A DNA stretch of 64,000 nt, taken from contig JAEYJO010000030.1 of NCBI GenBank assembly GCA_023408815.1, positions 1 through 64,000 on the forward strand. Reading direction: 5' to 3'. Positions 43,770 to 53,411 of the stretch are shown here, piece by piece. Both the position numbers and the translations under genes were made by a program. A model generated the notes under the pieces. It did not search any database. It was not told where the DNA came from and saw only the letters and a list, made by a program, of their open reading frames with translations. How positions within the stretch are numbered: position 1 is the stretch's first letter; each line of letters opens with the position of its first letter. This stretch comes from Bacillota bacterium. Its GTDB lineage: Bacteria > Bacillota > Clostridia > Lachnospirales > Lachnospiraceae.

Positions 43770-44594
43770 ATGGCAGGGAATATAATGCAGGAAGTGAAAC
43801 GCATCCCTCTAAAGGGAATACATAATACCAGAGATTTGGGTGGATATACGGCGACAGATGGCAGCAGGATCAAACCTTGCCGTCTGATTCGAAGCGGGGA
43901 GTTATTCGACCTTACGAAGGAAGATAAGGAAGTGCTGATAAGAGACTACGGACTTGCTGCGGTAGTAGACTTCCGTACAGAGGCGGAGAGACATGAGAGA
44001 CCCGATCCGGAACTCGATGGAGTGACTTATATCGTTAATCCTATTTTGCATGAGAAGGTTCTGGGCATTACCCGGGAAAAGGAGACGGACGAGGACGTTG
44101 TAGGCAGAGTGCTTAGGCAGCTTGGCGGCAATGAAGATGCCGGAGTGGAATACATGAAAAATATATACAGTAATCTGCTTACCGATTCTTACTGTAAAAA
44201 GCAGTACACGTCCTTTTTCAACATATTGTTAAATCAGGAAAAAGGGGCGGTGCTCTGGCACTGTACTGCGGGCAAGGATCGGGCAGGTACGGGAGCGGCA
44301 CTGCTCCTGTGTGCTCTTGAAATTCCCAGAAAGCAGATTGTGGCAGATTATATGAAGGTCAATGAGTTTGCGGCTGAGAACATCAATAAGATGATGGCCA
44401 TGGTTTTGGAGAGAACCGGCGATACGCGGCTGGGAGAACATATTCGCACCCTATTTACCGTTCAGGAAAGTTATATCAATACATTATTTAATATAATGGA
44501 AGAAGGATATGGGAGTGTGCAGAACTATCTGAAAGAAGAAATGGGACTTAACGGGGACGGGATCATAACCCTTAAGAATAAATATCTGCAATAG
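43770..44594 (+). CDS. Tyrosine phosphatase-like protein (Y_phosphatase3)
   Basis: 274 residues, three bases after the HAD stop. The opening IHNTRDLGGYTATDGSRIKPCRLIRSGEL and the P-loop HCTAGKDRAG (nucleophile Cys165, Arg171) define the LipA/MptpB-like family. These enzymes hydrolyse phosphotyrosine, phosphoinositides or other small phosphates. The gene reads through to the DUF362 gene with 44 bases between. Pairing with a HAD phosphatase suggests a shared phosphate-ester pathway. Confidence 0.88.
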   Translation: MAGNIMQEVKRIPLKGIHNTRDLGGYTATDGSRIKPCRLIRSGELFDLTKEDKEVLIRDYGLAAVVDFRTEAERHERPDPELDGVTYIVNPILHEKVLGITREKETDEDVVGRVLRQLGGNEDAGVEYMKNIYSNLLTDSYCKKQYTSFFNILLNQEKGAVLWHCTAGKDRAGTGAALLLCALEIPRKQIVADYMKVNEFAAENINKMMAMVLERTGDTRLGEHIRTLFTVQESYINTLFNIMEEGYGSVQNYLKEEMGLNGDGIITLKNKYLQ

Positions 44595-44638
44595 ATAATA
44601 AAAATATACATGCCCGTTTGGACAGGATGGAGGAAAGT

Positions 44639-45745
44639 ATGTCAAAATCAAAAGTGTATTACACGAGTATGAAGACGTCGTTCAATGAAAACCTTCCGCA
44701 GAAGCTTGAGCGGTTAATAAAGACGGCAGGAATCGGAGGAATCGATTTCGACAGAAAATACGCGGCGATTAAGATTCATTTCGGGGAGCCGGGAAATCTG
44801 GCTTTTCTCAGACCGAATTATGCGGCTGTTGTGGTTAAGGTCGTCAAGGAATTAGGCGGAAAGGCATTCCTTACCGACTGCAACACACTGTACGTAGGCG
44901 GGCGCAAAAATGCTCTGGACCATATGGACGCAGCGTATCAGAATGGGTTTTCACCGTTTTCAACCGGCTGTCATGTGATTATTGCTGATGGACTGAAGGG
45001 AACTGATGAAGAACTGGTACCTGTAGAGGGCGGCGAATATGTGAAGGAAGCGAAAATCGGCCGGGCGATTATGGATGCGGACGTATTCATTTCCTTAAGC
45101 CATTTTAAAGGACATGAAGCCACAGGATTTGGAGGTGCCTTGAAAAATATCGGTATGGGATGCGGTTCAAGAGCCGGTAAAATGGAGATGCACAGTGCGG
45201 GCAAGCCCTCTGTGAATCAGGAGGTCTGCATAGGCTGCGGGCGCTGTATCAAGATATGCGCCCACGATGCACCATCCATTACTGATAGAAAGGCGAGCAT
45301 CGATCAGGATAAATGCGTAGGCTGCGGACGTTGTATCGGAGTCTGTCCAACCGATGCCATCGAGGCGGCAGGAGATGAATCCAATGATATCCTCAATAGA
45401 AAGATTGCGGAGTACAGTAAGGCAGTCATTTCGGGAAGACCTCATTTTCACATCAGCCTTGTTATCGACATATCTCCTAACTGTGACTGTCATGCTGAGA
45501 ACGATATTCCTATCGTGCCCGATGTGGGAATGTTCGCTTCCTTCGACCCGGTAGCCTTGGATATTGCTTGTGCGGATGCCGTGAATAAGCAGCCGGTCAT
45601 TGCGGGCAGCCAGCTGGACCACATGCCTCACGTGCACCACGACCATTTTATAGACTCTGCGCCGGCTACCAATTGGAAATCCTCCATAGAGCATGCGGTA
45701 AAAATAGGAATTGGAAGCTCGGAATACGAATTGATACAAATATAA
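44639..45745 (+). CDS. DUF362 protein with two 4Fe-4S clusters
   Basis: 368 residues from the ATG at 44639, after GGAGG (an in-frame ATG at 44618 lies before that site). The DUF362 domain is split by a ferredoxin insert at about 195-245 with CIGCGRCIKIC and CVGCGRCIGVC, each followed by a fourth cysteine-proline-type residue. The family probably handles electron transfer or redox tailoring in anaerobes. No substrate is known. Last gene of the HAD/PTP operon. Confidence 0.88.
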   Translation: MSKSKVYYTSMKTSFNENLPQKLERLIKTAGIGGIDFDRKYAAIKIHFGEPGNLAFLRPNYAAVVVKVVKELGGKAFLTDCNTLYVGGRKNALDHMDAAYQNGFSPFSTGCHVIIADGLKGTDEELVPVEGGEYVKEAKIGRAIMDADVFISLSHFKGHEATGFGGALKNIGMGCGSRAGKMEMHSAGKPSVNQEVCIGCGRCIKICAHDAPSITDRKASIDQDKCVGCGRCIGVCPTDAIEAAGDESNDILNRKIAEYSKAVISGRPHFHISLVIDISPNCDCHAENDIPIVPDVGMFASFDPVALDIACADAVNKQPVIAGSQLDHMPHVHHDHFIDSAPATNWKSSIEHAVKIGIGSSEYELIQI

Positions 45746-45768
45746 GCGAAACAGAAGTTCTTTATTTT

Positions 45769-45812
45769 AATAACTGTAACAAAAACAGTTATTATTACTA
45801 ATTTTTATTTAT
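45769..45812 (+). terminator. Terminator of the DUF362 operon
   Basis: AATAACTGT / ACAGTTATT (45769-45777, 45785-45793), followed by ATTACTAATTTTTATTT. Confidence 0.7.
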
Positions 45813-45858
45813 TAAAAATGCGGCACGAAAATGCCACAGCAACTAATCGATAATGGAA

Positions 45859-47067
45859 TTACTGGAAGGAACTGAGTATCTTAGAGGACCACTCAATGGA
45901 TTCTAAGTAACCTTTATATAATATCTTCGGATCTATACGGATGATCTCGGCGTATTTATGTACTGCCGGCCAGTCGCCTTGCTCGTAGGAAAGCATAAGT
46001 CTGCAAAAGGGCTTCAAATTTCCTTCTCCGTGGACGAGAGCATTAAATACATCCTTTGAAATCAGCATTCCTTCCAAAGCCTTCTCCATTGGCTGGTCCA
46101 GGAGCACATCCAGCGTACTGAACAGGCACATCATGGAAATTTCTTCTTTACGATTTTTGTATACGCTGTTATCCGCTACATATTCACTGAACCGGGAACG
46201 AACTAAAGACAGTCGTATAAGCTCTAACGGCTTGTTCTGGGAAATATCCTGAAGCATCAGAATGTTGATCCACCGCTCCAAATCGATGAGGCCCATACGG
46301 ACCAGAGCATATTTTATGGAATTAAAGGCGGATTCTCCTTTTTTATGGCTGATTACGCGCATCATCCGGTATGCCAGATTGACATCCGATTCGATAATTT
46401 CGGTGATAGCGTCGTAAGAAGGCTCATCTTTGCTAAGCTCGTTGAGAATCATGGAATACTGTACCTTCGAGGACCTTCTCGGACTAGAGCCGTCTACTAT
46501 TTTAGGTTTGCAGAAAAAGTATCCCTGAAATAGGTGGAAGCCCATTCTCAATGCCTTTTGGAATTCTTCTTCCGTCTCGATTTTCTCTGCAAGAAGAAGC
46601 TTTTTCTGGGAAAGTGCCCGTTTTATATCAGCAGTAATGGTATCTAAGGGTGTAACCATAATATCATATTTAATAATATCGGCCAGGGGCACGATGGGAT
46701 AAGAGCCATAGCTTTCTTCAAAATCATCCAGCGCTATCTGATAGCCCTTGTCCTTCAAGCTCTTAATCCTTTTTATCAAGGCAGCATCTACCTTCACAGT
46801 CTCCAATACTTCGATAATGAGGGTTTCAGGTTTGATCAACTCGATATTATCTGACATGATAAAATCGTAGTCGAAATTGACGAAAGCCTTCGACTTGCCG
46901 ACGACCTGATCGATACCCTGCTCAAACAAACTTCCGATGACTGCTGCCGTAGCGGAGACGGAGGAAGCATTCCCAAAGCTCACCGCGCTGGAATCAGAGC
47001 GGAACAGGAGCTCGTACCCATAAATCTTCATCGCCTTATTAAATATAGGCTGTCGGGCAATAAACAT
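45859..47067 (-). CDS. EAL-HDOD signalling protein (YuxH/CdgJ-like)
   Basis: 402 residues. The N-terminal EAL fold opens FIARQPIFNKAMKIYGYELLFR, with ELL in place of the EAL signature and other metal ligands replaced, so it is probably not an active c-di-GMP phosphodiesterase. The C-terminal HDOD domain (about 200-390) has the usual SYRMMRVISHKKG-type helices but no HD metal site. Such proteins act as scaffolds, often in motility control. It is 49 bases from murG, on the same strand. Confidence 0.88.
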   Translation of the reverse strand: MFIARQPIFNKAMKIYGYELLFRSDSSAVSFGNASSVSATAAVIGSLFEQGIDQVVGKSKAFVNFDYDFIMSDNIELIKPETLIIEVLETVKVDAALIKRIKSLKDKGYQIALDDFEESYGSYPIVPLADIIKYDIMVTPLDTITADIKRALSQKKLLLAEKIETEEEFQKALRMGFHLFQGYFFCKPKIVDGSSPRRSSKVQYSMILNELSKDEPSYDAITEIIESDVNLAYRMMRVISHKKGESAFNSIKYALVRMGLIDLERWINILMLQDISQNKPLELIRLSLVRSRFSEYVADNSVYKNRKEEISMMCLFSTLDVLLDQPMEKALEGMLISKDVFNALVHGEGNLKPFCRLMLSYEQGDWPAVHKYAEIIRIDPKILYKGYLESIEWSSKILSSFQ

Positions 47068-47116
47068 AATTAATCACTGCTTTCTTATCTTTTGTATGAC
47101 CTTGATTCCCGCAGAA

Positions 47117-48190
47117 TCAGCGGCCGTTTATGGTATCTTCGATGAGATCTGTGATTGTACGGATAGAACTTAGCTGATTGCTCTTGCTCATCGCGTCTAT
47201 ATATGTTTGTCTGGTGAAATAAAGCTCATGGATCTTTTCCACCAGTAAATTTTCTGTAAGATAGTCTTCATCAATCAAGAGGCTGAAGCCCTGTGATTCA
47301 AAAGATTTAGCATTTAAAAGCTGGTCGCCGCGGCTGCTGTGGGTAGAAAGCGGAATGAGAAGATTGGGCTTCTTAAGCGCTAAAAGTTCGCAGATAGAGT
47401 TAGCTCCGGCTCTGGAAACCACTACGTCGGCCATAGCGAATATGTCCTTCAGCTCTGTCTTCACATATTCAAATTGCTTATAGCCCGTAATATTTAACAT
47501 CAGGTTATCTACTTTATCTTTCCCACAAATATGAACTACCTGGAAATCCTGTAAAAGCTTAGGCAGAGCGTCGCGCACAGTTTTGTTGATGGATTCCGCT
47601 CCCAGACTTCCTCCTATAACCATAACTACCGGCTTGTTGGAAGTGAATTTGCATATGTCGTAGGCAGCTATCTTGTTGCCCCTGGCCAGTTCCTCGCGAA
47701 TCGGAGAGCCGGTAAGTATGGCCTTTCCCTCAGGAAGCATCTGAATGGTCTCCGGGAAATTACAGCATATCTTGGAAGCTACGGGAATACAAAGCTTGTT
47801 GGCTAATCCCGGAGTCATATCCGATTCATGGATAATGCAGGGGATATCTAAGGATGCGGCGGCACGAACCACAGGAACGCTGACGAATCCACCCTTTGAA
47901 AAGACGATGTCGGGCTTAAGATCCTTAAGATATTTTCTTGCTTCCGAGTAGCCTATCATGACGCGGAAAGGATCTGTAAAATTCTTCGGATCAAAATACC
48001 GGCGGAACTTGCCGGTGGCTATCCCGTAGTACGGTATGTCGAAATCCTCGATCAATTTCTTCTCAATGCCTTCATAAGAACCTATATAGTATATTTCGTA
48101 GTTCAATTCCCGAAGTCTTGGAATTAACGCAATATTTGGAGTTACATGGCCGGCTGTTCCGCCGCCGGTAAGTACGATTCTTTTTGCCAT
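47117..48190 (-). CDS. murG: MurG, UDP-GlcNAc:lipid I N-acetylglucosaminyltransferase
   Basis: 357 residues. It makes lipid II on the inner membrane face. Motifs are the glycine loop VLTGGGTAGHVTPN, the second loop IGGSLGAESIN, the HICGK segment and the GT28 donor-site ADVVVSRAGANSICELLALKKPNLLIPL. The gene stands outside any mur/fts cluster, as is common in Lachnospiraceae, and is preceded by the TSCPD gene on the same strand. Confidence 0.94.
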   Translation of the reverse strand: MAKRIVLTGGGTAGHVTPNIALIPRLRELNYEIYYIGSYEGIEKKLIEDFDIPYYGIATGKFRRYFDPKNFTDPFRVMIGYSEARKYLKDLKPDIVFSKGGFVSVPVVRAAASLDIPCIIHESDMTPGLANKLCIPVASKICCNFPETIQMLPEGKAILTGSPIREELARGNKIAAYDICKFTSNKPVVMVIGGSLGAESINKTVRDALPKLLQDFQVVHICGKDKVDNLMLNITGYKQFEYVKTELKDIFAMADVVVSRAGANSICELLALKKPNLLIPLSTHSSRGDQLLNAKSFESQGFSLLIDEDYLTENLLVEKIHELYFTRQTYIDAMSKSNQLSSIRTITDLIEDTINGR

Positions 48191-48220
48191 TTATTAAATG
48201 CCTCCAGACTTAATCACTCG

Positions 48221-48463
48221 TTATTCACCTATCATAGCTGCAAGCGCATTTGCAAGCTGATCGGGACAAGAGGTGGACTTGAAGCCGCACGTAGTTCCCC
48301 TCAATTTATCGATTGCTTCTTTCGCATTCATTCCTTTTACCAGCTTAGATATACCTTGCAAATTGCCGTTGCATCCTCCCGTAAAAGAAACGGACTCGAT
48401 AATTCCGTCAATTAATTCAACATCAATAGATGTTGCACATACGCCTTTTGTCTGATATTTCAT
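48221..48463 (-). CDS. TSCPD-domain protein (TIGR03905 family)
   Basis: 80 residues from the ATG at 48463 (AAAGG upstream; the longer frame starts at a GTG too close to the ribosome site). Four cysteines are spread through GVCATS, TGGCNGN, TTCGFK and STSCPDQLANAL. The TSCPD fold is also the C-terminal domain of class II ribonucleotide reductases, where it binds metal. The free-standing form has no known role. Confidence 0.88.
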   Translation of the reverse strand: MKYQTKGVCATSIDVELIDGIIESVSFTGGCNGNLQGISKLVKGMNAKEAIDKLRGTTCGFKSTSCPDQLANALAAMIGE

Positions 48464-48647
48464 ATGAATAACCACGCCTTTCTAAATACAAATTGTCAAA
48501 AGATATGCAAACCAAAAGAACGCATCCGCGTTCTTCTCTTAGACATATATACATTGATTGCAATAATTATAACAGAAAAGATTATATTTTTCCAGTGGTA
48601 TTCCTTAAGCTTGTCGAAAAATGCAATGGATTACAGCCTGCTGTCTA

Positions 48648-48676
48648 TTGAGATACGGTATACTTTTGTTTATAAT
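48648..48676 (+). promoter_or_regulatory. Promoter of the membrane protein gene
   Basis: TTGAGA (48648-48653), exactly 17 bases, TATAAT (48671-48676), 28 bases before the start codon with AAAGGAGG between. Confidence 0.75.
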
Positions 48677-48703
48677 ATCTAAATCGGGAAAAGGAGGTTT
48701 ACC

Positions 48704-49534
48704 ATGCTTGAGGTCTTTTTGGAACACAAGCTTCTTTGCGGAGCTTTTTTGATACTCTTATTATTGAGCATAATATGCCAGATTATGATAGGAGCAATAT
48801 ACCAAAAAATGATAAAAGAGACGGATAATATGTCCTCTACCAACAATAAATTTTTGAAGCAGTGCAAATTAAAGTTCGCCAATTGCTATCAGTTGAACGA
48901 AGGAGTATCTAATATCCCCATATTTGTGGATAAGTTTATTTCCAAGGTATCCTTTATGGGGATATCCCTGACAGGATTTAAGCATTTATCCGGGCAGCTG
49001 ATGCTCTTGTCTATCGTGGCTGCGGGAGCAGGGGCCTGCAGGGAGATCGTACGCGGAGAAACAGTAGGAAAGGTGCTTCCTTATTATATTATCAGTTTTT
49101 TAGGATTATATGTATTTTTTTCTATTTCCGGTTTGGTGGATATACAAGGAAAACGGGAAAGATTAAAGATTAACCTTGTGGATTATCTGGAAAATCATAT
49201 GGCGAACAAACTGCGTCAGTCCGCCATCGATTGGGCGGAAATTACCGGGGGAGAAAAGGCTGATAATGCCGGAGCCGTTAAGGAAGCGGAAAAGGCGGAC
49301 AAGCTGGATAAAAGCAGCGCGGAAACAAAAAGCAGTCTGGAAACAAAGAGGGATATCGAAGCCATGCGGGAGGAAATCGGTCTTGCTCCCAGGCGCAAAG
49401 AAAAGGAACCCGAATGGAAGAGCAAAATGGAGGAGGACAAGCCTCAACCATTCCGTAAAGAGGAGAAGAAAACAATATTTTCCCATCAGGAAAAACAAGA
49501 GCTGGAGGAGCTTCTCAGAGAATTTTTCGTATAG
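48704..49534 (+). CDS. Membrane protein with charged cytoplasmic tail, unknown function
   Basis: 276 residues, ribosome site AAAGGAGG. Membrane helices at about 11-31, 94-110 and 126-146. The tail from 150 is rich in Lys and Glu, predicted helical or disordered, and ends QEKQELEELLREFFV. The segment between helices 1 and 2 (KLKFANCYQLNEGVSNIPIFVDKFISKV) is a conserved-looking soluble helix pair. Resembles an uncharacterised protein common in Lachnospiraceae; I cannot assign a role. Confidence 0.7.
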   Translation: MLEVFLEHKLLCGAFLILLLLSIICQIMIGAIYQKMIKETDNMSSTNNKFLKQCKLKFANCYQLNEGVSNIPIFVDKFISKVSFMGISLTGFKHLSGQLMLLSIVAAGAGACREIVRGETVGKVLPYYIISFLGLYVFFSISGLVDIQGKRERLKINLVDYLENHMANKLRQSAIDWAEITGGEKADNAGAVKEAEKADKLDKSSAETKSSLETKRDIEAMREEIGLAPRRKEKEPEWKSKMEEDKPQPFRKEEKKTIFSHQEKQELEELLREFFV

Positions 49535-49539
49535 AAGTG

Positions 49540-49585
49540 CTGTAAACATCGGAGAATATATCCTCTGATGTTTACAGACCTTTTT
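49540..49585 (+). terminator. Terminator after the membrane protein gene
   Basis: CTGTAAACATC...GATGTTTACAG perfect 11-bp stem with an inner GGAG/CTCT pairing, then ACCTTTTT. Confidence 0.85.
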
Positions 49586-49620
49586 AAATATTAGTCAGAA
49601 AATTTCTTTTTACTTATTAT

Positions 49621-51705
49621 TTAAAATTGGAATTTGGATATTTCACCCTTTAAGCTATCCGAACTATTTTTTGTCTCAACTACCTTTTGCATTACACTAT
49701 GGGATTTGATGTTTGCTTCGGAAGTCTTTTCTGCAATTTCTGTTGTTCCGGAAGCACTTTCATTCGCTGCTGTTGCCACACCATCAATTGCTTGTGTCAT
49801 GCTTTCGATGGAAGCCAACAGTTCCTCGGAAGTACTGCTAAACTCAGTAACTAAGTCATCAACAAATTTTGCATCTTCCCGATACTTATTAGCGACATCC
49901 ACCATATTCTTATAATCGTTGTTAACATCCTCTGAAACAAAAGACAAAAGATTATTTGAATTTGTAGAAAGGTTTTCCACTGCTGACATTACGCGATCTG
50001 TTACTTCCGTTATTTTGCCAACCGCTAACTTTGATTGTTCTGCCAGATTACCAATCTCATCTGCGACAACAGAAAATCCTTTTCCAGCCGTCCCCGCCCG
50101 CGCAGCTTCAATGGAGGCATTCAGCGCTAACAGATTGGTTTGTTGGGCTATCGACATGATAGATGCGGATAGAACCTGAATTTGTTCAACGACTTTAGAC
50201 TCTTCAATTGCTTTCTCAAGCTGCCCTCTTGTCTCTGCTAAAATAGCAGAAGTTTTTTCTAAAGACAGATACATTTTTTCTTTCGTATCTTCTGCCCGTG
50301 CACTGATTTCTTTGGCAGCAAGAGCACCCTTGCCGGAACTCTCCGCAATGGTTTGAACAGCCCTTTCAATCTCCTGAGAAGTCGCTGTCATCTCTTGGGA
50401 AGATGCTGCAGTTTCTTCCGTATTGGCGGCAAGCTCCTCCGTCGTTGCGGATATCCCTTCAAGGTTATCGTTTAATTCATTCATCTCGATCACAACATTT
50501 TCTACTCTGTCATGGATACTTGCAGCTTCTGTTGTGATTTGTACTGCTAAATGCTTTAGAGAATCTTTCATTCCTTGAATACCATTTGCAATAATGCCGA
50601 TTTCATCTTTACTCGATAACATTTTTTCATCTACATCGATAGTAAAGTCGCCTTGTGCAATTACTTTCAAATAATCAGCAGATTTTTTGATAGGGCCTGC
50701 AATCCTGCCGGCTACTATTCTGACAATTACGGCTGCAATGATAAGGGTAATAACGCAAATAATAATGCTGAAAAACTGGCTGTCCGTAATGAATTTCATG
50801 GCATCACTTTTATTCTCTACTGTAACAACTGCCCAATTATCTGATGTGCCGGGGAGTGCAATGCTTTGATAAGCACTAACGACATCTATACCGTCGTTAT
50901 TTTTATAAGTTGCCGTTCCGTATTCTCCATTCAGAGCCTTCGCAACTATTTCACTTAATGTATCTGGAACTTCTATATCCTGTTCTTCTGTTACCTGATT
51001 ACCATCTTCAACGACGACAGAACCATTTTCATCCAGCTTTAAAACTGTTTTTTTGGATGTTATGTAATTATAAAGCTCCGATACTTGTTCTATATCAGGA
51101 TGTGCGATTACTACACCGTCGCCGTCAATAATAAAAGAATACTTACTTCCTTCACTATATTTTTGCACTCTGTTTTGTAGTTCATCTAATTTCAGATCTG
51201 CTGCCATAACACCGGCAAGCTTATTTTTATTATCATATATCGGCATAGCTATTGTAGTTACAGGTGTATTTGTAGCCAGAGTATAATATGATTTGCTCAC
51301 AAAGGATGTTTCGTTATCCTTTACCTCAATAAACCACCAACGGTTGGAACGATCACCTAACTCGCCGCTTGTTCTGGCAGTCTGCATACCGTTGGCATCC
51401 TGAATATATAATAAGTCGAAATAAGAATGTTTATCGTAAACATTCATTAACGCGTTTTTTTGATCTGCGGCAACAAAGTTTTTCACTTCATTACTTAATG
51501 CAAGCTGCTCTGTAAGGGAGTAGCCCTCTTCAATAAATGCTGCTACCTGATCAGCGATGGAGTTTGCTAATAACTTATTATTTGCTTCCAGTTCCTTCTC
51601 ATAACTTTCTTTCATATAGATATTGTTCGATGCAATAGAAATAATAAATGGTAAAGCAACTAATAAAATTGTGTATACAACTAATTTTTGCTTTATAGAC
51701 TTCAT
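49621..51705 (-). CDS. Methyl-accepting chemotaxis protein with dCache sensor
   Basis: 694 residues from the ATG at 51705, after GAAAGGAAG (a start at 51723 would overlap that site). Layout: membrane helix (about 6-26), large external double-Cache domain (about 35-300) with RWWFIEVK and DLKLDELQ segments, second membrane helix (about 310-330), HAMP (IAGPIKKSADYLKVIAQGDFTID), then a signalling coiled coil with NLLALNASIEAARAGTAGKGFSVVADEIGNLAEQS. It probably senses an amino acid or small organic molecule outside the cell. The RWWF motif is shared with amine and amino-acid binding Cache domains. Confidence 0.92.
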   Translation of the reverse strand: MKSIKQKLVVYTILLVALPFIISIASNNIYMKESYEKELEANNKLLANSIADQVAAFIEEGYSLTEQLALSNEVKNFVAADQKNALMNVYDKHSYFDLLYIQDANGMQTARTSGELGDRSNRWWFIEVKDNETSFVSKSYYTLATNTPVTTIAMPIYDNKNKLAGVMAADLKLDELQNRVQKYSEGSKYSFIIDGDGVVIAHPDIEQVSELYNYITSKKTVLKLDENGSVVVEDGNQVTEEQDIEVPDTLSEIVAKALNGEYGTATYKNNDGIDVVSAYQSIALPGTSDNWAVVTVENKSDAMKFITDSQFFSIIICVITLIIAAVIVRIVAGRIAGPIKKSADYLKVIAQGDFTIDVDEKMLSSKDEIGIIANGIQGMKDSLKHLAVQITTEAASIHDRVENVVIEMNELNDNLEGISATTEELAANTEETAASSQEMTATSQEIERAVQTIAESSGKGALAAKEISARAEDTKEKMYLSLEKTSAILAETRGQLEKAIEESKVVEQIQVLSASIMSIAQQTNLLALNASIEAARAGTAGKGFSVVADEIGNLAEQSKLAVGKITEVTDRVMSAVENLSTNSNNLLSFVSEDVNNDYKNMVDVANKYREDAKFVDDLVTEFSSTSEELLASIESMTQAIDGVATAANESASGTTEIAEKTSEANIKSHSVMQKVVETKNSSDSLKGEISKFQF

Positions 51706-51870
51706 TTGTACTTCCTTTCTCAACAGTATTTTTATTTTTATCTTTTATGCCCGAATTACAAACAATATATTAACTGTATCACAAATAGTCAATTCTTTCA
51801 ATCCAACGAAAACTCAAGAAATGTTTCTCTTGAAAAAGAAATACAACTTTGCTAAACTTAACATGATTAC

Positions 51871-51899
51871 TTGATGAGTGTTTTATACTCATTTATAAA
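51871..51899 (+). promoter_or_regulatory. pgi promoter
   Basis: TTGATG (51871-51876), exactly 17 bases, TATAAA (51894-51899). A small palindrome ATGAGT-N7-ACTCAT fills the spacer and may be an operator. Confidence 0.6.
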
Positions 51900-51952
51900 A
51901 TGAATATAAACCCGGGAAATATCAGTCCGGGAAGATAAAAGGAGCGAGACAA

Positions 51953-53302
51953 ATGAGTAATAAAGTTACATTTGATTATTCCAGGGCTTCACAGTTCATA
52001 AGCGGTCATGAAGTGGAGCTTATGAAGAAGCTGACCTTGGATGCAAAAGAAGTTCTGGTTTCCAAGACCGGCGCAGGTAATGATTTTCTGGGATGGATTG
52101 ATTTACCGGTAGACTATGATAAAGAAGAGTTTGCCAGAATTAAAAAAGCGGCGGCTAAGATTCAGTCCGATTCAGAGGTGCTTCTCGTTATAGGTATCGG
52201 AGGCTCTTACCTCGGTGCCAGAGCAGCGATCGACTTTTTAAGACACAGCTTCTACAATTCGGTGGATAAGTCTGTGAGAAAAACGCCTGAGATTTACTTC
52301 GTAGGCAATTCCCTCAGCTCCACATATATTAAGCACCTTATAGAGGTGATCGGGGATAGGGATTTCTCCATCAATATGATAAGCAAATCGGGCACTACTA
52401 CGGAGCCTGCCATCGCATTCCGCGTTTTCAAGGAAATGATGGAGAAAAAATACGGCAAAGCCGAAGCGGCAGGAAGAATCTATGCTACGACGGATAAGGC
52501 AAAGGGTTCCCTTAAAAATCTGGCTACGGAGGAAGGCTATGAATCTTTTGTCGTTCCCGATGATGTAGGGGGACGTTTCTCTGTGCTCACCGCAGTAGGT
52601 TTGCTTCCGATAGCGGTCAGCGGCGCAGACATCGAGCGTTTGATGGAAGGTGCTGCCAGCGGAAGAAAACGTGCGATGGAAGCTTCCTTTGAAGACAATG
52701 ACGCATTGAAATACGCGGCACTTCGCAATATTCTACTGCGAAAAGGCAAGACGATAGAGATCCTCGCTAATTATGAACCCGGTGTACATTATGTTTCCGA
52801 ATGGTGGAAGCAGCTGTATGGAGAGAGCGAAGGAAAAGACCAGAAGGGTATTTTTCCTGCAAGCGTAGACCTTACCGCAGATTTGCACTCCATGGGGCAG
52901 TTCATACAGGATGGATCAAGAACTCTTTTTGAGACGGTGATCGATATCGAAACGAGCAGAGATGAAATTATACTCGGTACGGAGCCGGTGGATTTGGATG
53001 GTCTTAACTATCTCGCAGGCAAGACCGTAGATTTTGTGAATAAGAGCGCGATGAACGGAACTATTCTTGCCCATACCGATGGCAATGTACCGAATCTGGT
53101 CGTACGTGTACCTGAGGTGAACGAATTCTATCTCGGCGAATTGTTCTATTTCTTCGAGTTCGCTTGCGGAGTCAGCGGATATCTGTTGGGTGTAAATCCT
53201 TTTAACCAGCCAGGTGTGGAGAGCTATAAGAAGAATATGTTCGCACTTCTGGGCAAACCCGGCTACGAAGCGCAGAGAGAAGAATTGCTGAAAAGATTAT
53301 AA
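51953..53302 (+). CDS. pgi: Glucose-6-phosphate isomerase
   Basis: 449 residues, the short Firmicute form, ribosome site AAAAGGAG. It interconverts glucose-6-phosphate and fructose-6-phosphate. Signatures: VIGIGGSYLGARA, the phosphate-binding ISKSGTTTEPA, GGRFSVLTAVGLLPIA, active-site Glu in YGESEGK and the C-terminal GVESYKKNMFALLG with the catalytic Lys. A monocistronic unit by its own promoter and following hairpin. Confidence 0.96.
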   Translation: MSNKVTFDYSRASQFISGHEVELMKKLTLDAKEVLVSKTGAGNDFLGWIDLPVDYDKEEFARIKKAAAKIQSDSEVLLVIGIGGSYLGARAAIDFLRHSFYNSVDKSVRKTPEIYFVGNSLSSTYIKHLIEVIGDRDFSINMISKSGTTTEPAIAFRVFKEMMEKKYGKAEAAGRIYATTDKAKGSLKNLATEEGYESFVVPDDVGGRFSVLTAVGLLPIAVSGADIERLMEGAASGRKRAMEASFEDNDALKYAALRNILLRKGKTIEILANYEPGVHYVSEWWKQLYGESEGKDQKGIFPASVDLTADLHSMGQFIQDGSRTLFETVIDIETSRDEIILGTEPVDLDGLNYLAGKTVDFVNKSAMNGTILAHTDGNVPNLVVRVPEVNEFYLGELFYFFEFACGVSGYLLGVNPFNQPGVESYKKNMFALLGKPGYEAQREELLKRL

Positions 53303-53314
53303 TAATATAATGGA

Positions 53315-53345
53315 AAGGGCTTCTATCGTTTAGATAGAAGCTCTT
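53315..53345 (+). terminator. Hairpin after pgi
   Basis: AAGGGCTTCTATC / GATAGAAGCTCTT with one wobble pair and a 5-base loop. It lacks a clear T run, so termination is likely but not certain. Confidence 0.55.
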
Positions 53346-53411
53346 AAAAGTATAGGAAAAATTGGAAGGTCATTCGGCTCCGGTAAAGGATGAAGAAAGT
53401 ATGAAAGGGAC

